The position numbers were made by a program, and so were the translations under genes. From Bradyrhizobium jicamae (GTDB taxonomy: Bacteria > Pseudomonadota > Alphaproteobacteria > Rhizobiales > Xanthobacteraceae): a stretch of 64,000 bases of DNA. The stretch's first letter is position 1, and every line of letters starts with the position of its first letter. Under the pieces are notes generated by a model. That model searched no databases, was not told where the DNA came from, and saw only the letters and a list, made by a program, of their open reading frames with translations. Where the stretch lies: assembly GCF_018130215.1 (NCBI RefSeq), contig NZ_JAFCKQ010000002.1:496001-560000 (forward strand). The letters are read 5' to 3'. Shown here one piece after another: positions 35,580-44,373 of this stretch.

Positions 35580-36956
35580 TCAGACGATTTGCGTGGCGCC
35601 AACCGGCGTGCGGACCGCCCGCGACAGCACTTGCAGCGCCTGGCTCAGTTCGGCGCGATTGCGTGCGGCGCCGAGCGACACGCGTAGCCCGCGCGGCGCG
35701 GCGTCGCCTACCGAGAAGGCGTCTTCGCCGACCACGGCCAGCCCGTTGCGCATCAGATGCGACAGCAGGTCGGTGCCGTCGAAATGCTTCGGCAGCGGCA
35801 TCCAGATATGATGGCTGGCCGGCCGCGCCGCATAGCTCACGCCCTTCAGGAAGCGGGTGGCGAGTTGCTGGCGGGCTGCCGCCTCGTTGCGGATGGCGCG
35901 GATGATCTCGCCGGCGATGCCGGAGCGCAGCCATTGCGTGACCAGTGCCACCATCAGCGACGGCGGCATCTGCATAGTGGCCTGCAGGCCGGCGCGCATG
36001 CGCTGCTCGGCGGCCGGATCGGGCGCCAGCAGATAGGCGACGCGGAGCGCCGGCGCGATGCATTTGGCGATGCTCGCCGCGAGCCAGGTATGCTCGGGGA
36101 TCAGGGTCGCGATCGGCGCCACCTGCGGCTCGAGCGGGCCGTAGACATCGTCCTCTATCAGGATGCAGCCGCGCTTCCTGATGATGTCGGCGATCGCCTT
36201 GCGTCGGGCCGCGCTCATCGTCGCCGTGGTCGGGTTCTGCTGCGTCGGCACCAGATAAACCGCCTTCGGCCTGTGCTTGCGGCAAGCCTCGTCGAGCGCG
36301 TCGGGGCGTGCGCCTTCCGCATCCATCGCGACGCCGACGAGGCGAACATCGAGCCGCGCCGCAGCGGCCTTCACCCCCGGAAAGGTCAAGGCTTCCGTCA
36401 GCACGACATCGCCGGGCGAGGTCAGTGCGAGCAGGGCGTTGAAGATGATCGCCTGCGACCCCGGATAGATCACGATGCGGTCGGCGGACGCCTGCGGCAC
36501 GCGCGGTTGCAGCCATGAGGCCGCGACCTCGCGCTCCTCGCTGGTGCCGCCCGGGCGCGCATAGCCGAGATAGGCGGAAAAGCCGGCGTCGGCGCGGATC
36601 GTCGCCAGCCCCTGCGCGATGCGCAGGTCGAGATTGGCTTCGACCGGCTGCGGCGGCAGGTTCATCGACAGGTCGATGTTGACGGGCGCGGGCAGGTCGG
36701 AAGCGGCGCGCGCGGTCGTCTCCGAGACGAACGTGCCCTGGCCGACGCGCGCGTCGAGCAGACCACGCCGGCGCGCTTCACCGTAAGCGCGTGTCACCGT
36801 GGTGAGGTCGATGTCGAGCGCCGTGGCCAGCGCGCGGTGGGTCGGCAACCGCTGCCCGCGCACCAGCGCCCCGCTGGCGATATCAGCGGCCAGCGCATCC
36901 ACGATGCGCAGGAACATCGGGCCCTGCCACTCCGAAACTGTAGGGATCCAATCCAT
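35580..36956 (-). CDS. MocR-family regulator (GntR HTH plus aminotransferase domain)
   Basis: A 458-residue protein. The N-terminal GntR winged helix spans about 10-78 (IASGALVRGQRLPTHRALATALDIDLTTVTRAYGE...GQGTFV). The class I aminotransferase-like domain has NPTT at 241-244, the D270 segment IEDDVYG, and PLP lysine K298 in ASIAKCIAPALRVAYLL. Such proteins sense PLP or an amino compound and activate or repress a divergent target. I place the start at M20 of the longer frame, since the longer version would run through a perfect palindrome that is better read as its operator. The divergent target is a DUF983 gene. Confidence 0.88.
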   Translation of the reverse strand: MDWIPTVSEWQGPMFLRIVDALAADIASGALVRGQRLPTHRALATALDIDLTTVTRAYGEARRRGLLDARVGQGTFVSETTARAASDLPAPVNIDLSMNLPPQPVEANLDLRIAQGLATIRADAGFSAYLGYARPGGTSEEREVAASWLQPRVPQASADRIVIYPGSQAIIFNALLALTSPGDVVLTEALTFPGVKAAAARLDVRLVGVAMDAEGARPDALDEACRKHRPKAVYLVPTQQNPTTATMSAARRKAIADIIRKRGCILIEDDVYGPLEPQVAPIATLIPEHTWLAASIAKCIAPALRVAYLLAPDPAAEQRMRAGLQATMQMPPSLMVALVTQWLRSGIAGEIIRAIRNEAAARQQLATRFLKGVSYAARPASHHIWMPLPKHFDGTDLLSHLMRNGLAVVGEDAFSVGDAAPRGLRVSLGAARNRAELSQALQVLSRAVRTPVGATQIV

Positions 36957-36990
36957 GCAATCCAGCGGTTTGTCTTTGATTGTAGGTCTC

Positions 36991-37013
36991 TTGATCCATA
37001 TTGTATGGATCAA
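36991..37013. promoter_or_regulatory. Perfect palindrome, probable MocR operator
   Basis: Arms TTGATCCATA and TATGGATCAA, each ten bases, are separated by TTG. The site lies 35 bases from the MocR start and 25 bases from the DUF983 start, in the only space between these divergent genes. MocR regulators characteristically bind repeats containing ATGGAT-like half sites next to their own gene. Binding is not shown. Confidence 0.7.
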
Positions 37014-37037
37014 CGGATCAGGTCAAGGATGACGGCC

Positions 37038-37463
37038 ATGACAAACACGGTTTCCCTGCCAAAAGCGCTGTGGCGCGGCTTTACGATGAAGTGCCCGAAT
37101 TGCGGACGCGGCCATCTGTTTGGCCACTTCCTGAAAGTCGCTGATCATTGCGAGGTGTGCGGCGAGGATTTCACCCCGCAGCGCGCCGACGATTTTCCGG
37201 CCTATCTCGTCATCGTGGTGGTTGGCCACATCGTGGTGCCGTCGCTGCTCTGGATGGAGATGACCTACGCACCGCCGGCCTGGCTGCAACTGGCGATCTG
37301 GCTGCCGTTCACGCTGTTCAGCGCACTCGGATTGCTGCAACCGACCAAGGGCGCAATCGTCGGGCTGCAGTGGCAGCTCGGCATGGAGGGATTTGCGACG
37401 TCGCGGCGGAAAATGGTTCCGTTGCGGGCACGGAGCGGCGTGGGACGGCCGCGGGAAGCCTGA
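37038..37463 (+). CDS. DUF983 zinc-ribbon membrane protein
   Basis: A 141-residue protein. Two cysteine pairs, CPNCGRG and CEVCGEDF, form a probable zinc ribbon near residues 19-44, followed by two transmembrane segments (AYLVIVVVGHIVVPSLLW and LAIWLPFTLFSALGLL). DUF983 proteins are widespread in Alphaproteobacteria, often near cytochrome oxidase genes, with no firm function. AAGG lies nine bases before the chosen ATG; an ATG three codons earlier has none. Its promoter overlaps the MocR palindrome. Confidence 0.85.
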   Translation: MTNTVSLPKALWRGFTMKCPNCGRGHLFGHFLKVADHCEVCGEDFTPQRADDFPAYLVIVVVGHIVVPSLLWMEMTYAPPAWLQLAIWLPFTLFSALGLLQPTKGAIVGLQWQLGMEGFATSRRKMVPLRARSGVGRPREA

Positions 37464-37480
37464 GGTCGTCTCAGATTCGG

Positions 37481-37557
37481 CCCGGATGGAGCGAAGCGCA
37501 TCCGGGAAGACTTTACCCGCAGGACGAATCCCGGATTTCGCTTCGCTCGATCCGGGC
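37481..37557. repeat. REP-like double hairpin
   Basis: Two hairpins follow each other: CCCGGATG...CATCCGGG and CCCGGAT...ATCCGGG. Their loops carry GAGCGAAGCG and CGCTTCGCTC, which are complementary, so the whole unit can also fold as one long stem. I recall such CCCGGATG/GCGAAGCG units scattered between genes in Bradyrhizobium. It separates the convergent DUF983 and MFS genes and may terminate transcription from both sides. Confidence 0.65.
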
Positions 37558-37566
37558 TACAGGCCG

Positions 37567-38814
37567 TCAAATCGGGTGATGGTGCGGCCGGAACATGCGG
37601 CCTTTCTCCGTCACCAGCACCACCGCCAGCGCGGCCAGCGTGCAGAGGAAGAAGCCGGTCGCGAACGGCAACAGCGTGCCGTCATAGTCCTGGCCGATCG
37701 TGGTGCCGATGCCGATCCCGAGCAGGGTGGTGATCGTGCCATAGAGCGAGGAGGCGGTGCCGGCGATCCTGCCCTGCGGCTCCATGGCAAGCGCGGTGAA
37801 ATTCGCCATCATCAGGCCGAAGGCGAACATCATCAGCGCCGCCAGCGCCATGAACAGCGCTAACGAGAGGGTTTGCGTCTTCACCGCGACGAGCAGTACC
37901 GCGGCGACCACGGCAAAGCCGGTCAGCGCCGCGTGCGAGATCACGCGCATGCCGATGCGGCCGACGATGCGCGAGTTGAGGAAGCCGGCGATCGCGACGC
38001 CGACGGCGGCGGCCGCGAAGGCGGCCGGGAAGTAGTGTCCGAGCTTGAAGATCTCGGTGAAGATCTGCTGCGAGGAGAACACGAATGCGAACAGAGAGCC
38101 CTGCACGCCGCCGGCGGCGAGCGCGTAGCCGAGCGTCTGGCGGTTGGTGACGGTCTGGCGGAACGCCGAGAGCACCTCCGGGATCGCCAGCGACTTGCGC
38201 AACTCGTCCGGCAGCGTCTCCGGCATGCGCAGCGCGCTCCAGGCCAGCGCGATCACGCCATAGACCATGAGCACCACGAAGATGCCGCGCCAATGCGTCA
38301 GCAGCATCACCGCCTGGCCGAATGACGGCGCGATCACGGGGACCGCGATGAACACCATCATCGCCAGCGACATCACGCTCGCCATGCGCCTGCCGGCGTA
38401 GCAGTCGCGCACGATCGAGGTCGCGATCACGCGGGTCGCGGCGGTGCCGAGGCCTTGCAGCGCGCGGGCCAGCAGCAGCGTCTCGAAGGAGGGCGCCATG
38501 ATCGCGAGCAGGCCGGCGATTGTGTAGACGGTCATGCCGCCGAGCAGCACCGGGCGGCGGCCGAAGCGGTCCGACAGCGGGCCCATGATGAACTGGCCGA
38601 CCCCGAAGCCGACCAGGAAGATCGACAGCACCATCTGCGGACGGTTGGCGTCGGCGATCGCAAAGGCGGAACGGATGTTCGGCAGCGCCGGCAGCATCAT
38701 GTCCATCGCCAGCGGGTTCAGCGCCATGATGGATGCGATAACGACGACGAATTCGGGAAAGCCCATCGGGCGGTGGCCTGAAGAGACCCAGGCATCGGCA
38801 TTGATGTCGGACAC
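37567..38814 (-). CDS. MFS drug exporter, Bcr/CflA type
   Basis: A 415-residue transporter with 12 hydrophobic segments. The first segment has ALNPLAMDMMLPALPNI, characteristic of the Bcr/CflA (DHA1) group, and loop 2-3 has the motif GPLSDRFGRRPVLLGG. The likely start is the GTG preceded by AGAGG; a longer in-frame reading from further upstream lacks hydrophobic character. It exports drugs or small metabolites using the proton gradient. A TTGCA-type palindrome lies in the gap to the divergent MFS gene. Confidence 0.88.
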   Translation of the reverse strand: MSDINADAWVSSGHRPMGFPEFVVVIASIMALNPLAMDMMLPALPNIRSAFAIADANRPQMVLSIFLVGFGVGQFIMGPLSDRFGRRPVLLGGMTVYTIAGLLAIMAPSFETLLLARALQGLGTAATRVIATSIVRDCYAGRRMASVMSLAMMVFIAVPVIAPSFGQAVMLLTHWRGIFVVLMVYGVIALAWSALRMPETLPDELRKSLAIPEVLSAFRQTVTNRQTLGYALAAGGVQGSLFAFVFSSQQIFTEIFKLGHYFPAAFAAAAVGVAIAGFLNSRIVGRIGMRVISHAALTGFAVVAAVLLVAVKTQTLSLALFMALAALMMFAFGLMMANFTALAMEPQGRIAGTASSLYGTITTLLGIGIGTTIGQDYDGTLLPFATGFFLCTLAALAVVLVTEKGRMFRPHHHPI

Positions 38815-38945
38815 GTAGCAACCTCTTGGGAAGTCTTGAATAGTAATGGTCTTGTTGCGCTGCACAATCGGCGTTTTGGGATGGGTGCCCATCGGTGGCG
38901 GGTGAGGTAGCCTGGTCGGGAACCGCCGTATTGTCGACGGATACC

Positions 38946-38959
38946 GTTGCATGTGCAAC
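38946..38959. promoter_or_regulatory. Palindrome between divergent MFS genes, MarR-operator-like
   Basis: GTTGCATGTGCAAC is a 14-base palindrome (GTTGCA/TGCAAC around TG). TTGC...GCAA palindromes are typical of MarR-family operators controlling exporters. No regulator gene is adjacent, so the assignment is tentative. Confidence 0.35.
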
Positions 38960-39067
38960 TATTTTGCTCGCGCCGCGCGCGGAGTTCTGCTATCCGGGCC
39001 GCCAGAACCGGGCAGGGCGCGGCAGATGAGGCGCCCCTCGGACAAGAACCGGTATCGGGGAGGCCAC

Positions 39068-40402
39068 ATGTCCATCGAACTGTCCGCGCGCACGCGCGGC
39101 GCTGAACTGACGGATGAGGGGCGCAAGGTCCTCACCGCAACGCTCGTCGGCACCACCATCGAGTGGTACGACTTCTTCGTCTACGCGCAGGCCGCGGGCC
39201 TGGTGTTCGGCACGCTGTACTTCGCGCCGATGAACAAGAACGATCCGCTGCTGGCGCAAATCGCGGCGTTTGCCACGCTCGGCCTGTCGTTCCTGTTCCG
39301 CCCGCTCGGCGCGATCATTTTCGGCCATCTCGGCGACCGCTTCGGACGCAAGAACATGCTGGTCGTGACGCTCCTGCTGATGGGCGCCGCGACCGCGCTG
39401 GTCGGGCTGCTGCCGACCTATGCGCAGATCGGCGCCTGGGCGCCGGCGCTCCTTATCCTGCTCCGCATCCTGCAAGGCTTCTCGGCCGGGGGCGAGTGGG
39501 GTGGCGCGGCGCTGATGGCGGTGGAATCGGCCCCTCGCGACCGGCGCAGCTTCTTCGGCTCGTTCCCGCAGATCGGTACGCCGCTCGGCATGATCCTGGC
39601 GACCGGCGTGCTCTGGGTGCTCACGTCAACGCTCGGCAAGCAGGCGATGATGGAGTGGGGCTGGCGCATCCCGTTCCTGCTGTCGATCGTGCTGATCGTG
39701 GTGGGCATCGTGATCCGCCGTACCGTCGAGGAATCACCGGTGTTCCAGGCGATGCAGCGGCGACACCGGGAATCCTCGGCGCCGCTGAAGGAGCTGATGC
39801 ACAATCATGCCAAGGAAATCCTGCGCACGGCGCTGATCTTCATGGCCAACAATGCGGCCGGCTACATCCTGATCGCCTTCATCATCAGCTATGGCGCCAA
39901 CACGCTGAAGATGCCGTCCGACCAGCTGCTGCTGATCGGCACGCTCGCCGCCGTGAGCTGGTTCGTCTTCACGCTGGCAGGCGGCATCCTCGGCGACAGG
40001 ATCGGGCGCGTGCGCTGCTTCCAGATCGGCTATGGGCTGATGGTGCTGTGGGCGGTGCCGATGTGGTTCCTGATCGACAGCAGGAATCTGCTGCTGTTCT
40101 TCGTCAGTGCGGTCGGCCTCACCGTCGCGCTCGGGCTGTCCTACGGTCCGCAGGCGGCGCTCTATGCCGAGCTGTTCCCGGCCAAGGTGCGCTATTCCGG
40201 CGTCTCGATCGGCTACGCGCTCGGCGCCATCTTCGGCGGGGCCTTCGCGCCCATGATCGCGCAATGGATCATCGGCACCTACGGCCAATCCTGGCGTGTC
40301 GGCGTCTACATCGCGGTGCTGTCGCTGATCTCGCTGATCACGGTGTCGACGATCCGGGATCCGCAAGGCGTGGATCTGAACCTCAACGACAGCGGCGGGT
40401 GA
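39068..40402 (+). CDS. MFS metabolite:proton symporter (MHS family)
   Basis: A 444-residue 12-segment transporter. The family signature GTTIEWYDFFVYAQAAGLVF opens the first helix, with GHLGDRFGRKNMLV in loop 2-3, the LQGFSAGGEWGGAALM helix 4 segment, and SYGPQAALYAELFP. These are typical of MhpC/ProP/shikimate-type importers of organic acids or osmolytes. GGGGAGG precedes the ATG. It is divergent from the drug exporter. The substrate cannot be read from sequence. Confidence 0.9.
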   Translation: MSIELSARTRGAELTDEGRKVLTATLVGTTIEWYDFFVYAQAAGLVFGTLYFAPMNKNDPLLAQIAAFATLGLSFLFRPLGAIIFGHLGDRFGRKNMLVVTLLLMGAATALVGLLPTYAQIGAWAPALLILLRILQGFSAGGEWGGAALMAVESAPRDRRSFFGSFPQIGTPLGMILATGVLWVLTSTLGKQAMMEWGWRIPFLLSIVLIVVGIVIRRTVEESPVFQAMQRRHRESSAPLKELMHNHAKEILRTALIFMANNAAGYILIAFIISYGANTLKMPSDQLLLIGTLAAVSWFVFTLAGGILGDRIGRVRCFQIGYGLMVLWAVPMWFLIDSRNLLLFFVSAVGLTVALGLSYGPQAALYAELFPAKVRYSGVSIGYALGAIFGGAFAPMIAQWIIGTYGQSWRVGVYIAVLSLISLITVSTIRDPQGVDLNLNDSGG

Positions 40403-40415
40403 GGGCAGGTTGCGG

Positions 40416-40447
40416 GGCGGATCAGCCGCAAGGCGCGATCCGCCTTT
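40416..40447 (+). terminator. Hairpin after the MHS transporter gene
   Basis: GGCGGATC and GATCCGCC form a perfect eight-base stem 13 bases after the stop codon, followed only by TTT. It resembles an intrinsic terminator with a weak T tract. The remainder of the 218-base gap to the next convergent gene shows no coding signal. Confidence 0.45.
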
Positions 40448-40620
40448 CGCTCGATGGATTAAGCGGAAGCCTGTCATCGGGCTGCGCTTCGCGCGGGGCC
40501 GGTCCACCCTGGGCGGTTGCGTCGGTTGAACCACCTGGATCCGGGCGTGGAAGCTTGTGAGGGCGGAGCGGACGTCCCGTGCACCGCGTGGGCAATCAAC
40601 TGATGCGTGAGGGCTTCTGC

Positions 40621-41856
40621 CTATTCGAAGTGTAGTGCTACAATCGGATCAAGCCGCGCTGCCCGATGGGCCGGATAGAGGCCAAACGAAATTCCGATGA
40701 CCCCGGCAAACCCACAAGCCAGAATGATTGCCCAGGGGCTGATCAGGACTGGCCAGCCAGCTTTCCATGCGATTGCGACTGCCGCGGCGGCTCCCAAGAA
40801 AGCGCCTGCAAGTCCTCCGACCAACGCCAGGATCGCGGCTTCGATGAGGAATTGCGATCGTATATCGCGCCGCCTGGCTCCGACGGCCATGCGCAAGCCG
40901 ATTTCGCGGGTTCGTTCGGTTACCGAAACCAGCATGATGTTCATGATGCTAATGCCGCCAACGAGCAGCGAGACTGCAGCCACCGCAATCAGCAGACTGG
41001 CGAGCAGCCGCACTGCGGCCCCGCGTGCAAACAGGACATCCGCTGGATTCTCGATCCTGAAATCGCTGGGCGCATCCCCGCGAATGCGGTGCCGCTGTCG
41101 AAGTAGCGCTTCAACCTCGCGCTCGATATCTGACATTGCAGTCGTGTCCGAAACCTTGACCGAGATGAAATCCAATGCCTCGCGGGTCGTGCCGCGTACG
41201 GCTCCCAGCACGCGGCTTTTCGCAGCCGACAGCGGGATGAACACGACATCGTCCTGGCTGCGGCCGGCTGCGCCCAACCCTTTCCTGTCCAGCACGCCAA
41301 TCACGGTAAAGGGGACGTTGCCGATCCGAAGCGTCTCCCCGACTCCCGAACCCCCATTGAAGAGCTCCTCGACGATAACCGCCCCCACGATGGCAACCTT
41401 CGCTCCGGATGCGATCTCATCGCTCGTAAAGATCCGGCCACTGGCGACTTGCCATTCGCGAGCGACCAGATAGTCGGCATTTATTCCGGCCACCACCGTC
41501 ACCCAGTTTTTGTTTGCGGCCACCAGCGGGAGCGAACGCGACAACAGCGGAGCCGCGACCTGCACACCCGCGAGTTCGCGGCGGATAGAAGCGGCGTCCT
41601 CTACCGTCAGCGTCGGCTGCGTTCCCGATTCAAGCCTCGCCCCACCTGAATCTCTCGCTCCAGGCATGACGAGCAGGAGGTTAGCTCCGAGCGTGCGGAT
41701 CTTCTCGGAAACTTCCGCTTGTGCGCCGGCTCCGACCGAGACCATGCAGATGACAGCTCCGACGCCGACGACGATCCCAAGCACGGTCAAGGCGCTCCGC
41801 AGTTTGTTGGCGCGAAGCGCCCGAACAGCGATCCGCAAGCTCTCCAGAGGACTCAT
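40621..41856 (-). CDS. MacB-type ABC transporter permease (FtsX domain)
   Basis: A 411-residue permease with one N-terminal transmembrane helix (ALTVLGIVVGVGAVICMVSVGAGA), a large periplasmic MacB_PCD domain, and three C-terminal helices, including the FtsX segment VSVTERTREIGLRMAVGARRRDI. It lacks the fused ATPase of E. coli MacB; the ATPase is the preceding gene, whose stop overlaps this ATG. With the MacA-like adaptor it forms a mechanotransmission export complex to a TolC-like channel. Possible cargo is a peptide, antibiotic or small protein. Confidence 0.9.
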   Translation of the reverse strand: MSPLESLRIAVRALRANKLRSALTVLGIVVGVGAVICMVSVGAGAQAEVSEKIRTLGANLLLVMPGARDSGGARLESGTQPTLTVEDAASIRRELAGVQVAAPLLSRSLPLVAANKNWVTVVAGINADYLVAREWQVASGRIFTSDEIASGAKVAIVGAVIVEELFNGGSGVGETLRIGNVPFTVIGVLDRKGLGAAGRSQDDVVFIPLSAAKSRVLGAVRGTTREALDFISVKVSDTTAMSDIEREVEALLRQRHRIRGDAPSDFRIENPADVLFARGAAVRLLASLLIAVAAVSLLVGGISIMNIMLVSVTERTREIGLRMAVGARRRDIRSQFLIEAAILALVGGLAGAFLGAAAAVAIAWKAGWPVLISPWAIILACGFAGVIGISFGLYPAHRAARLDPIVALHFE

Positions 41857-42584
41857 GGGAAGGAATCCATGGCGATGGGGGCTGGAAGCAAATTGTTGCC
41901 TGGTGCCGCGGCGTCTTTGATGATGCGTCCGTCGTGCAAGGTGATCTGTCGCCGCGCACGATCGGCGACCTCGGTGGCGTGCGTCACCACGATGATGGTG
42001 TGCCCATCGTGATGAAGAGTCTCGAACAGCGACAATATCTCGTTGCCGGTGACGCTATCCAGTGATCCGGTCGGCTCGTCGGCGAGAATGAGAGCTGGAT
42101 CGTTCACCGTCGCACGGGCGATGACAACCCGCTGCTGCTCTCCTCCCGAGAGTTGACTTGGCCAATGATGACTGCGGTCGGCGAGGCCCACGCGGTCAAG
42201 CGCTTCCTTGGCCGTGCGACGTCGTTTGGAGGGAGGAACGCCGGCGTAAACAAGGGGAAGTTCGACATTTTCCAGCGCGGTTGCCCGCGGCAGAAGGGCC
42301 GGCTGCTGGAATATGAATCCGATGTCGCGGCTCCTGACGGCCGTGCGTCCGTCCTCGCTCAGCTTTGCAACTTCTCGACCGCCGAGCGCGTATCTGCCGG
42401 AATCGGGCCGATCCAATAGACCCAAGAGGTTCATCAAGCTCGACTTTCCCGAACCCGACCGCCCCCGAATTGCGACAAACTCGCCGTGCTCGATTGTGAG
42501 CGACACGTTCGATACCGCGCGAACGATCGTCCCTCCGGAGGGATAGCTTTTTGAAATTCCGACGGTTCGAACCAGGGGCTGCAT
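41853..42584 (-). CDS. MacB/LolD-type ABC transporter ATP-binding protein
   Basis: A 243-residue ATPase. Walker A is [12 protein letters not shown], signature [14 protein letters not shown], Walker [14 protein letters not shown], and the H-loop [13 protein letters not shown] start at the ATG of MQPLVRTVG because this is where the ABC fold begins and the longer frame runs into the adaptor gene. It overlaps the permease gene by four bases. ATPases of this group drive MacAB- and LolCDE-type export. Confidence 0.9.
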   Translation of the reverse strand: MQPLVRTVGISKSYPSGGTIVRAVSNVSLTIEHGEFVAIRGRSGSGKSSLMNLLGLLDRPDSGRYALGGREVAKLSEDGRTAVRSRDIGFIFQQPALLPRATALENVELPLVYAGVPPSKRRRTAKEALDRVGLADRSHHWPSQLSGGEQQRVVIARATVNDPALILADEPTGSLDSVTGNEILSLFETLHHDGHTIIVVTHATEVADRARRQITLHDGRIIKDAAAPGNNLLPAPIAMDSFP

Positions 42585-42598
42585 CCTGGAATCCCATC

Positions 42599-43951
42599 TC
42601 AAAATCCAAGGCGCAGGCCGAAATAGCCCCTTTGCTTTTGCGAGTTCGCGATCCCTATGATCACTTGCTGGTCCTCCGCGAGCGCACCCTCCAGCACTTC
42701 GGTGCTGTTGTCGTCGCTCACACCCAGTCTCACTGCGACCGGCTTCGGTCGCCCACTGTCGTCGACCAGCCATGCCGTCGCAGCGGCCTCGGAGGAGGCG
42801 GTCTGGTTCGTGCTCCGGTGACCCGTCGAAGGACCGGCATCGTTCGGCCGGAAGCGCAGCGCCTGGTTGGGAATCTTGAGGATCCCGCGAGTCTCACTCA
42901 CTACAATCCGAAGCTGGGCAGTCATTCCCGGCAGCAGCAAAAGGTCCGGATTTGGTGCGGAAACGATTGTCGTATAGGTGACGACGTTTTGCACGACCTC
43001 GGGAGACTTGCGGATCTGGAGAATCTGCCCGTTGAAGGTCCGATCAGGATAGGCGTCCACCGTGAACTGGACCGTCTGGCCCACCTTCAATTGCCCGACA
43101 TCGGCCTCGTCGATCTTGCCATGGACTTCCATCTCACGCAGATCGTTCGCAATCTTGAACAAGGTCTTGGCTTCGAGACTGACGGCGACCGTTTGTCCCG
43201 GATTGACATCCCGCTTGATGATGATTCCGTCGATCGGCGCACGGAGCACGGTACGATCGAGATCAACTTCGGCCTGATCGACGGCCGCCTGCCTCTGCTC
43301 GACAACGGCTTGTGCATTCTCGAGATTGGCCTCGGCCATATTCCTTTCCGCCTCTGCGATCGCAATGGCCTCGGCTTTCATCTGGATTTGCTCGCGAGAG
43401 GCGTTCAGGTCGGCAGCTCCCGCATCGCGCAGAGAGCGCGCCTGGCTCAAGTCTCGCTCGGTACCGCTTCCGGTGCTTGCCAATGCGAGCTTTCGCCGGA
43501 ATTCCCTCTCTGCTTCTTCTTGCCTGGCCTTGTTCGCAGTCGATTGATCTTCCGCCAGTTTTTCGGCGGTCTGCGCATTCGTCACGGCGACCTTTGCTCG
43601 TTCCAGCGCCGCCTTTTCGACTTGAGCGGTGGCTCTCGCCACTCTCAGGGCGGCTCTTGCTTCCTTGACGCGGGCGGCAAAGATCTCCTGATCGATTTGC
43701 GCGATCGGCTGCCCAGCCCTTACGCCATCGTTGAAACTAACGAACACCTCTGCGATTTGCCCCGACAATTGCGAGCTGACATCAACGTTTACCACCGCCT
43801 CAACGGTGCCGCTGGCCTTTACCAAAGTCGAGATGCTGCCCCGTTCAACCGGGGCCGTGAGGAAGGTCGGGACCGGGCTATCTTGACCATGGGTATAGCC
43901 CAGCCCGACCATCAAGGCGCACAACAGAAATGCCACGCCGACGAAACGCAT
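42599..43951 (-). CDS. MacA-like periplasmic adaptor (HlyD/RND type)
   Basis: A 450-residue membrane-fusion protein. It has an N-terminal anchor (VGVAFLLCALMVGLGY), a beta-barrel/lipoyl segment VKASGTVEAVVNVDVSSQLSGQIAEV, a long coiled-coil hairpin (about 100-225, with QVEKAALERAKVAVTNAQTAEKL), and the return lipoyl half RAPIDGIIIKRDVNPGQTV. I prefer the ATG with AGGA upstream over a TTG seven codons earlier. It would link the inner-membrane ATPase/permease to an outer-membrane channel encoded elsewhere. The operon continues downstream into ATPase and permease. Confidence 0.88.
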   Translation of the reverse strand: MRFVGVAFLLCALMVGLGYTHGQDSPVPTFLTAPVERGSISTLVKASGTVEAVVNVDVSSQLSGQIAEVFVSFNDGVRAGQPIAQIDQEIFAARVKEARAALRVARATAQVEKAALERAKVAVTNAQTAEKLAEDQSTANKARQEEAEREFRRKLALASTGSGTERDLSQARSLRDAGAADLNASREQIQMKAEAIAIAEAERNMAEANLENAQAVVEQRQAAVDQAEVDLDRTVLRAPIDGIIIKRDVNPGQTVAVSLEAKTLFKIANDLREMEVHGKIDEADVGQLKVGQTVQFTVDAYPDRTFNGQILQIRKSPEVVQNVVTYTTIVSAPNPDLLLLPGMTAQLRIVVSETRGILKIPNQALRFRPNDAGPSTGHRSTNQTASSEAAATAWLVDDSGRPKPVAVRLGVSDDNSTEVLEGALAEDQQVIIGIANSQKQRGYFGLRLGF

Positions 43952-44043
43952 GTGGCTATCATCCTGTTTCAACGCATTGCCGGCTTGCCCGGGGCATCAG
44001 CGCTTCGGGCACAGCAGGTAAATCAGCCCCCCGTTCTCCAAGT

Positions 44044-44373
44044 CTAGGGCGCTTGGTGCGAGCAAGCGACGTCATATTGGGAAACGGCGGCCGTCGAGTT
44101 TGCGTGCGCCGTCGATGCCGTGCCCGGATTTCCCGCATAGACGTTGCCTGCTTGTCCGGCTGGATTGAACGGTGACCCCGGCGCCGCGATGGCATTCCCC
44201 GGAGTGTCGATACCCGCACCACTGTTGGTACAGCTAAAGCCGTGATTGGAGCCATGCTGTCCAGTTGTGGGATTTTGAGCAGGCTTGGCGGGAGGACCCG
44301 CGCCCAACACTGCGCCGGCTGACGGAAGCAGCAGGCACGCGCTGATCGCGAGAGAAACTAACACGTGCTTCAT
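44044..44373 (-). CDS. Small secreted Gly/Asn/Ala-rich protein
   Basis: A 109-residue protein with a clear signal peptide (VLVSLAISACLLLPSAGAVLGA-GPP). The mature region is low complexity and hydrophilic, with two cysteines (GFSCTNS and YDVACSH) that could form a disulfide. The segment GNVYAGNPGTAS is reminiscent of short secreted proteins I have seen repeatedly in Bradyrhizobium, all uncharacterised. GAAAGGAGTGCAG lies before the ATG. It is on the same strand and about 90 bases upstream of the MacA-like gene, so it may be co-transcribed with the exporter. Confidence 0.65.
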   Translation of the reverse strand: MKHVLVSLAISACLLLPSAGAVLGAGPPAKPAQNPTTGQHGSNHGFSCTNSGAGIDTPGNAIAAPGSPFNPAGQAGNVYAGNPGTASTAHANSTAAVSQYDVACSHQAP

